This document shows positions 1 through 8,416 of a stretch of DNA of 20,251 nucleotides, piece after piece. The notes below the pieces were generated by a model that saw only the letters and a program-made list of their open reading frames with translations, was not told where the DNA came from and searched no databases. Both the position numbers and the translations under genes were made by a program. The stretch lies in assembly GCA_032718475.1 (NCBI GenBank), contig JAUCBJ010007870.1, positions 1-20,251 on the forward strand, given 5' to 3'. Numbering within the stretch: the stretch's first letter is position 1; the number at the start of each line of letters is the position of its first letter. The DNA is from Nemertoderma westbladi. Lineage: Eukaryota > Xenacoelomorpha > Nemertodermatida > Nemertodermatidae.

Positions 1-631
1 GCGATTTGTGGCTCTCTCAGCAATTATAATAATCCGATAATAGTAATAATACAGCCTCTTTGCCTATGACAACTCTGGTGAATATCGACCATAGCCATGA
101 ATTGGAATACGTTTACAGATGCAATTATTGCAGAAAACGAATCAGGTCCAGCAACCATATCATCCACGACTCATTTATTATCACAGTAATCCTTGTAAAA
201 ATCTCTATAGTCAGACAAACTTTCCCTAAATTGTTGTTTACTAAATTTGAGTTGCCATAGATAGAACGGCGATGCAAAATTCACAGCTTTCCATCTGCAA
301 TACAGAAGAGGAATACATTATTTTCAATTGTATATATTTACTTATTGGTGATTCCATAGCACTGTTTTGTCTTAAATGGCCATTGGACTAAGTGCGAGCT
401 TAAAGGTCAGATAAATCTCAAGTTGGAAATAAAATGTACTTCCATTGGTTATGAATGTCTAAATTTAACAAAAAACTGAAAAAATGGCATTTTCATATAT
501 AACATTCTAGATGCTGTTTAGAACGTTTTGTATCCGACTTCGATGACCCAGCATTCTCAACTCACCTTTCAAAACCTATTACTTTACTTAGCCTTAGTGT
601 TTAGAAAATAATATTGCAAAACTACTTAGTG
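1..631. other. AT-rich non-coding stretch, no gene seen
   Basis: No reading frame here shows protein-like composition or a domain I recognise. The longest open frame (60-260, +) is short and low in information. No tRNA-like or repeat structure stands out. The stretch ends where similarity to the RTE-like LINE 3' region begins. Confidence 0.5.
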
Positions 632-795
632 GCTACTACTAGGAACGGCATGCTGCATTGCAGCTGCATTATATATATATTACATATATATTAAGAATGC
701 TGTGCTGTCTTGTCGACAAAATTGCGCCGCCACAACTCCCAATCACCCATGACATTTGCTATTTCATCCGCATCTTCAAGGACAGTGTCCTTTAA
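632..795 (-). pseudogene. RTE-like LINE fragment, 3' part of a copy split by an insertion
   Basis: From about 632 the sequence matches the region around and just upstream of the stop codon of the intact LINE at 14865-14998, for example CATGCTGCATTGCAGCTGCA and CATGACATTTGCTA. It encodes, with changes, the C-terminus of the RT protein followed by the 3' untranslated start. A TA-rich tract (about 671-692) is inserted relative to the intact copy. Similarity stops exactly at the TTAA of 792-795 and resumes at 2437, so this and 2437-2839 were once contiguous. The 3' tandem repeats of the intact element are missing on this side. Confidence 0.85.
792..795. repeat. TTAA target-site duplication, left
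   Basis: TTAA lies directly outside the left CCCGCCG terminus and is repeated at 2437-2440. The uninterrupted paralogous copies (around 14999 and 11465) have a single TTAA at the same place, showing the pre-insertion state. Confidence 0.9.
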
Positions 796-853
796 CCCGC
801 CGAAGACCGTTTGATTCAGGTTACACCCAGGACCGTTTGGGTCAAATTGACCC
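796..853 (+). repeat. Left terminal inverted repeat of the piggyBac-like element
   Basis: It begins CCCGCCGAAGACCGTTTG (796-813). After about 20 extra bases, GACCGTTTGGG and the near-palindrome GGGTCAAATTGACCC follow (831-853). The right end has these parts joined without the extra bases, so the left end looks partly duplicated. Confidence 0.85.
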
Positions 854-944
854 ACGGTATATTATTGATAATATTATCAATCAAAATGACCAAAAGTGAG
901 GTTTTATCAGTGTGGAAACTCATTTGCGACTTACGGCCGAGTTA

Positions 945-1170
945 CTTAGGATATTTACATCCGATTTGGTTTCAATAACGAGCGTAGCGAGTGACACAAC
1001 GAAACAAGGGATTCTCATTTTGTTCAGATATGCACTGTACATAGAAATGTTGACAACTCCACCTGAACAAGCGTGTGTATCAAGATGAGTTTCATAATAT
1101 CATTCACTTAATTACTCAGACTATTTACATCAAACTGGGATTGATTAACGAGCGAAGCGAGTGACACAAA
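945..1170. repeat. Diverged direct duplication inside the piggyBac-like element
   Basis: Two blocks, about 945-1003 and 1115-1170, share ATTTACATC followed by a TTGGG/TTTGG stretch and AACGAGCG(T/A)AGCGAGTGACAC. They are direct repeats offset by about 165 bp with many substitutions. No coding potential is seen. Confidence 0.6.
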
Positions 1171-1399
1171 AACCGAGTCCACTTTAATGGAATAATTATT
1201 AGCAAACAATGAGAAAACATTTGAGTGGCACTGATTATAGGCTAAACAACTGCGACAAATTATGATCTCTGATAGCACCTTACTATCACCCATCTGATAT
1301 ACATTTACATATACTTGTATAGAAGTATTCTAGAGATAATCTTACTTGTTTCCCAAATAAATAGTGAAATAAATATATCATAAATACTGTATGTTACTA

Positions 1400-1990
1400 C
1401 AGTACTAAAGCTACGGGACCTAAACACTACAGGACCTACAGTAAGTACTGCTACTGACCTAACACAGTAACTGGTAGGCGTAGGCCTAGACAGCTAGATT
1501 ATATATTTACGGCTATATAGCCAGACAGTCAGATACCAGTCCATGTAGCTTTAGGTCCTGGCAGCCTGGTGGCTTTAGGTCCTGAGCATTAGGTTCTGGC
1601 AGCCTGTTAGCCTGGCAGCCGTTGGGCCGAGCCATTTGGTCAGTAAGTCCAATCTGCCTCCATAACCAGGCCGGTTAGTAAAGGAGCAGGTTATACTGTA
1701 GAGGCGAGTTGAAAGGAACCAAAATAATAAACGAGAGTTAGGAATAATTTAATTGAGAATTGCAGTAGCTGTCAGATGTATGCTACAGGAACATGGCCTA
1801 ACGCTGTAATGCTACAGGACCTATTGCGCCAGGACCATTAAAGCTATGGGGCTAAACGCTAGTAGTACTGTAGTAGGGTAGCGCCTAAAGCGCTGTATAT
1901 TTTCCAATTACAATAAATTCAATTCAATGTGTGTTACAGGACCTAAAGTATACCGGTTTGGACCTAACGCTACATTACCACTGACTAGGC
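1400..1990. repeat. Scattered AGGACCTAA / TTAGGTCCT words
   Basis: The core GGACCTA, or its complement, recurs at least seven times on both strands, for example near 1418, 1430, 1552, 1575, 1817 and 1938. TTAGGTCCTGGCAGCCTG-like units repeat around 1552-1612. The words can pair with one another. There is no coding potential, and it may be an older repeat carried as filler in the piggyBac-like element. Confidence 0.45.
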
Positions 1991-2051
1991 CTAATTATAA
2001 AACGTTCCATACAGGAAATATGGTTCATGGACGATACCAGGTTTCCATATT

Positions 2052-2074
2052 ACACACACACGCACACACGCACC
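2052..2074 (+). repeat. (CA)n-type microsatellite
   Basis: Short run of ACACAC with two CG interruptions. Ordinary simple repeat. Confidence 0.8.
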
Positions 2075-2214
2075 GACATACAAAGAGACATACTGTATAA
2101 ACAGACGAATTGACTTTTCAATATTGATTAAGCATCGCCCTAACTTGGAAAATTGACGTGTTTACAGAATTCGACTCTGCAAAACTGTTATTATGAGTAA
2201 AACTATACCGGTAA

Positions 2215-2257
2215 TGGGTCATTTTGACCCAAACGGCCCTTGGCGTTGCCTAATTAA
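2215..2257 (-). repeat. Internal copy of the piggyBac-like right end
   Basis: GGGTCATTTTGACCC followed by AAACGGCCCTTGGCG and then TAATTAA resembles the true right end (GGGTCAATTTGACCC, AAACGGTCCTCGGCGGG, TTAA) about 180 bp further on, in the same orientation. It may be the remains of an older or nested end. Confidence 0.6.
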
Positions 2258-2403
2258 TAAAAGTCACATTAAAAAAAAAGTGTTAAAGTAAAAGTTGTGA
2301 CCCGGTTACATTTGGAAAGAGCATAAAAAAAGTAGGAGAATTCATTAAATATTGTGACCCCAATCATTATATTGAATGTGTACAGTACATGTAAACTTCA
2401 TTT

Positions 2404-2436
2404 TGGGTCAATTTGACCCAAACGGTCCTCGGCGGG
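2404..2436 (-). repeat. Right terminal inverted repeat of the piggyBac-like element
   Basis: Read on the minus strand it begins CCCGCCGAGGACCGTTTGGG and continues into the near-palindrome GGGTCAAATTGACCC, matching the left end. TTAA follows immediately outside. Confidence 0.87.
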
Positions 2437-2440
2437 TTAA
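2437..2440. repeat. TTAA target-site duplication, right
   Basis: Partner of 792-795. Immediately afterwards the LINE sequence resumes with GATGCGTCTCAAGAAAGTCA. Confidence 0.9.
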
Positions 2441-2839
2441 GATGCGTCTCAAGAAAGTCACGGGCTGTCGACCATGCTTATTCACTCCATGAGGCTGCCG
2501 AAGTACAAGATTATGAATGCATTGGCTGGTCCTCACGGCGAAAGCAATATCCTGCAAAGCAGAGGCGGCTTTGTTGTAGTGTCAAGCTTGGGGGAACCAA
2601 TGAGACACCTCCAATGTTCTATAGTGTCTAGTTGGAGAATGGAGATGCGTGTATTGTACTTGCCACAGTGAACCCGGCGTAGCATTCTTGTGAATGTGCC
2701 ATCCACAGATTTGGTGTCCTCAGCAGTTAGAGCCCAACATAGACTCCCGTAGAGGAGTACTGGAACTACTGCTGCTCTAAATAATCGGACCTTAAATTTC
2801 CGATGAATTCTATGTGACTTCCAAATCCTGGAAAGCCCA
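2441..2839 (-). pseudogene. RTE-like LINE fragment, 5' part of the split copy
   Basis: Continues the LINE copy after the piggyBac-like insertion and corresponds to about 15004-15390 of the intact element. This is the C-terminal region after the reverse transcriptase, containing the region equivalent to SRIWKS, RAAVVPVLLYG and LDGTFTRML. The frame is broken by small changes. Similarity ends abruptly at about 2839 after the codons for the IWKS region, so the copy was 5'-truncated at insertion, as is usual for target-primed reverse transcription. Confidence 0.87.
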
Positions 2840-4247
2840 TAGAACGTAAATACTTAGTGGCACTGACTGGTTTCGGTAACACCACTTGCCAACCGGTTTG
2901 GTAATGTATTAGGTTTAGTTAGAATAGGTTAATGTCTAAGGGCGGAAATTCCATACAGAACACCTTAGTAGCAGCAATAGCAGAAATAGTTTAAGAATAT
3001 AAATCCCTATATTGAACATCTAAGGTATGTTCCGAACATGATGGGATTGTTTGGTGCTTCCACGTAATGATAGGCTATTATTTATTAACAACATTTGTCA
3101 AATGTATGGCGTTCCTGTATAGTAAAGGTTCATTGGCTAAAGGAAATGAAAGCAAACAGGGCATAAACTTTTCCGGGGCCATATATTATTCTAATAGAAG
3201 AGGGAGATAATATGCAATCAGATATTCATAATGGATTCAGAGCTCCTGAACTATTATAATTCTGATTCAATGACAGATGAATTAACCATAACCACTGATG
3301 CTTTTATAATCAAATCAAACCATATTGTATGCTTCACTTAGCTGCTCATTAACAAATGTACACGTATTTGCTTCCTTATCACTTACATCAACAATTTACC
3401 AATATGATCCCATTAAATATAGAACGTAAAAAGCCAATAAGACATATAATTAAAATTAATTACACCTTACATAAATTGATCATAAACCAGTGATCATCCC
3501 TTCTCTTTTTTGGTCTTATTATTGTGTTTTTCACCAAATTTCAGCATTTTTATTTTTAGCCGATCCCTTCTGTATCTTCACTATTAATGTAATACAGTAC
3601 TTTATTTACTAGTACATAACAAAACATGAGTAATTAACCTTAATGCCTTGGAATTACGTTTATTTACTTGATTTCACTTAAAGCCTACAACGCCAGCCCA
3701 GCATAGCATCTCAATGTGCAGCTTCAATGCAGCAGGCCGATTATAGATAGATCAACACGAAATATATATGCTGTGTGGGTTTACCGGGTCGCTGATTTCA
3801 TTTCTGAAGTCTGTTTTCACTCTTAATGTAAACTAATTTGACTGTCTTTCGGTCTATCTGACTGTCTGACAGGCTGTCCGTCACAAAATAAGAAAAGGAC
3901 ACATCAGCTAGCTAAAGGTTTAGCTGTAGGGGTTTTTCTGGTCTTTTCGAGTGTCAGTTTTCACATTTGATGACTTTCAAAATGTTTGTCTGATTGTCAG
4001 GTTGTCAGTTATATTTTGACGGACACCACATACTTGTACTGTACATTTACCTGCCGCCCGGTAAAACAAGGATAGTACTGAACTGCGTGCTAATTGGTTA
4101 CCGTTACTTGGTTGTCGGGCAACAATGCTTTCTTCGTCGTATTAGCCTCTTTCAATTTCCTTTTGTTCTGTTTTTACCATAACATTGGTAAGCTACATGT
4201 AAATGTGTAGCAGAATTAAAAAAAAACTAAAAAGGATGATCAGTACG
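2840..4247. other. Non-coding stretch between mobile elements
   Basis: No gene recognised on either strand. Around 3840-4015 short words based on CTGACTGTCTG / GTCAG recur, some resembling the inner part of the transposon arm at 4755-4780, but too loosely to call a repeat. The open frame at 3994-4182 has no recognisable features. Confidence 0.5.
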
Positions 4248-4794
4248 GTGGTGATTTGCCGCCATTTTCCATTGTTGATTTCCAATGAATATTTACTTTA
4301 CTTTTCATTTCTAATTAATATTTACTTTACTTTTCATTTCTGTTTTCTTAAAATTTACTTTACTTTTTATTCCTAATATTTACTTTACTTTTCATTTCTG
4401 TTTTCTTAAAATTTACTTTACTTTTTATTCCTAATATTTACTTTACTTTTCATTTCTACTCTATTAAAATTTACTTTTACTTTTTATTCCTAATATTTAC
4501 TTTACTTTTAATTTCTATTCTCTTAAAATTTACTTTACTTTTTATTCCTAATATTTACTTTTCTTTTCAATTCTACTCTCTTAAAATTTACTTTACTTTT
4601 TATTACTAATATTTACTTTACTTTTCATTTCTGTTTTCTTAAAATTTACTTTACTTTTGATTCCTATTGTATTAACTTTTCTTTGCTTTTGATTCCTGTA
4701 GTATGGTAAACTCAACTTTTGAATTCTATTTAATATAGGCCTAGCAGTCTACATGTGACAGGCTGACTGTCAGACTGCTTTCTTTTAAGAAGTC
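4248..4794 (+). repeat. Left long inverted arm of the transposon
   Basis: Outer end GTGGTGATTTGCCGCCATT, then a tandem array (4285-4690). A unique inner part follows, containing GATTCCTGTAGTATGGTAAA, TTTAATATAGGCCTAGCAG, TCTACATGTGACAGGCTGAC and CAGACTGCTTTC. All of these recur inverted at 7713-8175. The arm is about 85 bp longer than the right one, mostly from extra repeat units. Confidence 0.9.
4285..4690 (+). repeat. Tandem array in left arm, about 58-bp unit
   Basis: The word TTTACTTTACTTTT recurs about 13 times at alternating short spacings. It is followed alternately by CATTTCTGTTTTCTTAAAA and TATTCCTAATA types of sequence, giving a higher-order unit of about 58 bp. Very T-rich on this strand with no coding potential. 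Confidence 0.85.
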
Positions 4795-4841
4795 AGTGGG
4801 CATAACCTAACCAGTAACCATTAGTTATCACTGAATAGTCT

Positions 4842-5272
4842 ATGAATATGGTGGATCAACAACATGAACATCATTTTGAATCAATCCTCAAGGACTACGT
4901 CTCCTTGGGATACACTCAAAATGAAATGATCTCATCATTTCTAGACAAACATAATATATGCACTCCAACGCCGCATTTCTGGTTTCCAAAAGCAGTTCGA
5001 TCCTGCTAACATAAATAAAATAATTGACTCAATCAAGGTTGAGGTTTCGTGTGGTTACAGACAAATTAAACAACGTACAATAGATGAAGGAAGATCGAGT
5101 TGTTCATAGGACATATAATGCAAAAGGGCCTAATTGTATTCATCATTTAGATGGATGGGATAAACTGAAACCATTTGGTTTGTCCATCCATGGCTGTATC
5201 GATGGGTACAGTCGCAAACTGCTGTGGTTGACCTTTAGCAGTTTAACCTGCCAAAATTTATATGTCTTTTAG
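4842..5272 (+). pseudogene. Broken rve-type integrase/transposase, N-terminal part
   Basis: The first ATG (4842, with a second in frame at 4848) opens a frame containing LKDYVSLGYTQNEMISSFLD, an N-terminal helical region typical of these integrases. The frame breaks near 4975, where another continues (FDPANINKIIDSIKVEVSCGY) and breaks again near 5085. The third frame holds GPNCIHHLDGWDKLKPFG followed by IHGCIDGYSRKLLWL. GPN..(H)xDGxxKLKP..IxGCIDGxSR is the hallmark of a metazoan transposon integrase group with an RNase H-like catalytic core. The HxDG aspartate and the CIDGYSR strand are present. The rest of the core, including the other acidic residues, is missing after 5272, so the gene is both frameshifted and truncated. 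It would act in the nucleus on the element's ends. Confidence 0.8.
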
Positions 5273-6426
5273 TTAATTAAAACCACTTTAGCATACGACA
5301 ATAATTTATGCTAATACGCAAAACATTAGCCGAAGTCAGCCCATGCGCGATCATTCACCCGATGGATCTACACCCGGGAGACTGAATTCGGATGCTTGAA
5401 TTGTATTATTACAGTGTAAGGTTGCAGTGTATACCTAATGTATTATTCGATAGATCGTTAATAATTAATCTCTGACAGATATTATTGGCTTTCGGGAAAT
5501 ATTAACAGTTCCTTTAGGACGTGGCGCTTTATCTATTTAAACAGAACTAAGACTTATACTAAAACGCAACGATACTGCTTATGATTAAAGTATAAAGCGT
5601 ATTCTTTAGGAAATACTTTGTTACCAATCACGATCATACACACTATTCTGCCGACAGTCAGTACATTTGATCACACATAAAGAGAGCAGTAATTGACTCA
5701 CGTAGGGTCTGCTAAATAACATTGGATTCAATACACACCACATTAATATAAATCGCAATTGTTATGTATAGCCGGTCTCTCTAACCTGTAGTGTATCAAG
5801 AAATTTGGGAATTTGGGTGATTTATCCGTATTATCCAAATAGCAATATTTCCATCAACAAATAGGTACAATTAATAACTGACGGTAAAATAACAGTAAAA
5901 ACAATATGATTAATGCAATTAAATTAAGTGAGTATGTTAATTAAGTTAAATTAGTTCGGTAACAGTTTATACTTTCGATAATTCAAGCAGTTTACTATAG
6001 TTCTTACTAAAATGCCGGTGTTTCTGGCTTAGACAGCAATAACAACAAAGTAACAAGTAAAAACAGTAAGACTGAACACTCTCCTTATGATCGACTAAAA
6101 GCTACACGTCGACAGGAAAAATCGCTCTGATTGGCTCAAGCCAAACAAAGAACCTTGCATCTAATGGCTGTTTCCATGTCAGCAACCAGCTGCTAGATGT
6201 CGTAATATGAATCATCACGGCTAAGCTGTGAAAGGTAGTTGGTGCATTACAGGTTTTTTGCCTTACCATGTCCGCCAAAACACGTATAGCAGAATTACTT
6301 TTATGTCCGTTAAAACACCTGTAAAGGTACCTTGCGGGCGAGGGGAATATATATACAGTCCGAGAACCCTTTTAGAGTATTCCAGCGCCGGGGGGGGGAA
6401 CTGGCCAGCAAAGGCAAACGTATCAG
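5273..6426. other. Interior of the long-TIR transposon, no intact coding sequence
   Basis: The expected downstream half of the integrase core is not recognisable here on either strand. The stretch is AT-rich. A small direct duplication lies at about 6268-6325 (ATGTCCGCCAAAACACGTAT and ATGTCCGTTAAAACACCTGT), and a run of nine Gs at 6390-6398. Open frames at 6228-6461 and 6332-6733 on the plus strand look like chance frames opposite the passenger gene. Confidence 0.55.
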
Positions 6427-7683
6427 TTATCCCACAAAAGCTTTTACACTCCCGTTTGTGACGTCTGGTTCTCCAATAAATTTGGTGCTAATATTTGGGT
6501 TACGTATGTCTTCATCCTCCAGTATCTCATATACACTTTCGGATACAAATGATCGGGGAATTTCAAATTTTATTATTTTAAATTCTTTTTTTCTATACAA
6601 ACCAGTTCCTTTAGCTGTTCTAAGGCTTCTTGCAAGTTACCAGTACCCAAACCTTCATGTAAGGCATGGTCCTGAGTGGGACCACTATCCACACTGGCAA
6701 TTACACCATCGTTACCAACTAAAAACTCCCTAAGTAATCCACATCTGAATCAAAATGCATTGTACCTGATGCCCCTAGAGGTGATCCATCCACAGGATCG
6801 TAATCAATTGCACCTGATGCAACTAGTGGCACCTCAATAACAGGATAGAAATACATTGCATGATCGGAATCCATTGCACCTAAGGCAACTAGTGGGTCTG
6901 AATTAACAGCATTAGAATATATTGTGGCTGATGCTGTTACTACTGGAGCTACATAACTAGTGTAACCAACCAGGATGTGACGTATTGCCCATGTAGCCAC
7001 AGACTTGGCTATACAATATGACCCCAGATTCTTATAAGTTGCCAGATCTTCACCTTGTTTATTTAGTAAGCAGAAATGGTTAAACTGATCCCTGTAAAAT
7101 GGGAGCCTTGATTTTCAAGTTGAACATTCTCATTGTTTTCACTGTCAAATATTACTGCGATAACCGTATTCTTTATTATATCAATATATGAATCTAGTGG
7201 GGTTTTTATTCGGAGGTTGATACCTTCTCCGAGAGGTTGCTTAATAAGTCGTTTCACTCTAGTACCGGTATCTACTTTAAACGCAAAATTGATATAACCA
7301 AAAGGGGCCAGTTTACGCTCCTTAACTTTACTGACACGCGCGGTAACGCCCCTACCGAGACGCTGACTCAACTGATAGGCCCCGCACATTCTCCCTCCAC
7401 TCCCTACTCTGCCAGCTCTAGGGATACTACTACGACCAGTGGTGGTGGGCAAAACACCACCTCCCGTGCCATACTGATTATTGCCACTCATCGTGTATTG
7501 AACCATTGAAGCTCCTGACACAGAGCTGGAAGAGGACAGTGGCCTGTGAGCTGTGGTTACAGTAATGGGTTCCGAGATGTCTGTTCTTTCAATATGCGAA
7601 ATTCTGTCTGAAATTTCATGACGTAAGTTCTCAAGTAAACATCTTCGTTCACTGGACACCGTATTAACAGTGGTGTCACTCAT
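6427..7683 (-). pseudogene. Frameshifted passenger gene with possible HECT-domain start
   Basis: A clean ATG at 7683 opens 206 codons to a stop at 7063. The N-terminal part is Ser/Thr- and Gly-rich and probably disordered. It is followed by a basic, folded-looking part (KVKERKLAPFGYINFAFKVD, then KRLIKQPLGEGINLRIKTPL). Near 7095, in a TTTT run, a second frame takes over (YRDQFNHFCLLNKQGEDLAT) and runs to 6719. A third (FLVGNDGVIASVDSG, then EALEQLKELV) runs to 6573, and a fourth to 6427 with FEIPRSFVSESVYEILEDED and ISTKFIGEPDVTNG. FxGEPxVxxG resembles the FVGEPAVDxGG entry of HECT E3 ligase domains. The rest of such a domain is absent. At least three frame changes make this a pseudogene, although introns could explain some. 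Function in the element is unknown; the HECT reading is inference. Confidence 0.55.
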
Positions 7684-7712
7684 TATGATATTCGGTCTTT
7701 AGCTTAGCCTAA

Positions 7713-8175
7713 TGGCTTCTGAAATGAAAGCAGTCTGGCAGTCAGCCTGTCACATGTAGACTGCTAGGCCTATATTAAATAGAAACCGAAAGTAAAGTTT
7801 ACCATACTACAGGAATCAAAAGCAAAGTAAAGTTACTACAATAGGAATCAAAAGTAAAGTAAGTTTTAAGAGAATAGAAATGAAAAGTAAAGTAAATATT
7901 AGTAATAAAAAGTAAAGTAAATTTTAAGAGAGTAGAAATGAAAAGTAAAGTAAATATTAGTAATAAAAAGTAAAGTAAATTTAAGAGAGTAGAAATGAAA
8001 AGTAAAGTAAATATTAGGAATAAAAAGTAAAGTAAATTTTAAGAAAACAGAAATGAAAAGTAAAGTAAATATTAATTAGAAATAAAAAGTAAAGTAAATT
8101 TTAAGACAATAGAAATGAAAAGTAAAGTAAATATTCATTAGAAATCAAAAAAGGAGAATGGCGGCAAATCACCAC
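7713..8175 (-). repeat. Right long inverted arm of the transposon
   Basis: Reverse complement of the left arm: inner CAGACTGCTTTC-type part, TATGGTAAA region, tandem array, and outer end reading GTGGTGATTTGCCGCCATT on the minus strand. The ATG of the passenger gene (7683) is only about 30 bp from its inner edge, so the arm probably supplied the promoter. Confidence 0.9.
7795..8145 (-). repeat. Tandem array in right arm
   Basis: About ten copies of AAAAGTAAAGTAAA, the complement of the left-arm word, with the same two alternating linkers. Fewer units than the left array, so the arms have changed length independently. Confidence 0.85.
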
Positions 8176-8208
8176 AATTTATATTATTTAGGAAATAGAT
8201 GGGATAAT

Positions 8209-8416
8209 ACCGTGGGGATGAAAGGTATAAGAATAATAATACATACCGTAGGGATGAAAGGTAGAATAATAATAATACAAACCGTGGGGATGAAAGGTAG
8301 AAGAATAATAATACAAACCGTGGGGATGAAAGGTAGAAGAATAATAATACATACCGTGGGGATGAAAGGTAGAAGAATAATAATACATACCGTGGGGATG
8401 AAAGGTAGAAGAATAC
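8209..8416 (+). repeat. 36-bp minisatellite, about six copies
   Basis: The unit begins ACCGTGGGGATGAAAGGTAG and continues AAGAATAATAATACAT. The first two units differ slightly and the last is partial. Because 36 is a multiple of three, frames stay open on both strands (plus: repeated TVGMKGRRIIIH; minus: repeated MYYYSSTFHPHG), but nothing suggests real translation. It begins 33 bp outside the right arm of the long-TIR transposon. Confidence 0.92.

Larger units (their letters stand above)
796..2436. mobile_element. Non-autonomous piggyBac-like DNA transposon
   Basis: A 1641-bp insertion with inverted ends starting CCCGCCGA(A/G)GACCGTTTG, flanked by duplicated TTAA, sits inside a LINE copy. 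TTAA duplication with ends beginning CCC is the diagnostic signature of the piggyBac superfamily. No transposase-like frame is present; the longest open frames are about 60 codons without similarity I recognise. It must have been moved by a transposase encoded elsewhere. The interior contains direct duplications (near 945 and 1110), many AGGACCTAA words and a second copy of the terminal motif (2215-2257). Insertion post-dates the LINE copy it interrupts. Confidence 0.88.
4248..8175. mobile_element. Long-TIR DNA transposon with integrase remnant and passenger gene
   Basis: Two arms in inverted orientation (4248-4794 and 7713-8175) begin with the same GTGGTGATTTGCCGCCATT and enclose about 2.9 kb. 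Inside, an rve-type integrase gene starts 48 bp beyond the left arm on the plus strand, and a passenger frame starts about 30 bp inside the right arm on the minus strand, so the two genes converge. Both are broken by frameshifts, so the copy is inactive. The integrase type suggests the eukaryotic IS3EU/Ginger-like groups of DDE elements, but I cannot assign the superfamily. No clear target-site duplication is visible in the flanks. Confidence 0.75.

Noticed and set aside
60-260. Short plus-strand open frame of 66 codons
   Set aside because: Composition is ordinary for AT-rich non-coding DNA and no motif or domain is visible.
6332-6733. 133-codon plus-strand frame
   Set aside because: It lies opposite the passenger gene, whose minus-strand frames have clear protein-like content here; no recognisable domain on the plus strand.
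8209-8416. CRISPR array
   Set aside because: The repeats are directly adjacent with no unique spacers, and the context is a eukaryotic genome.
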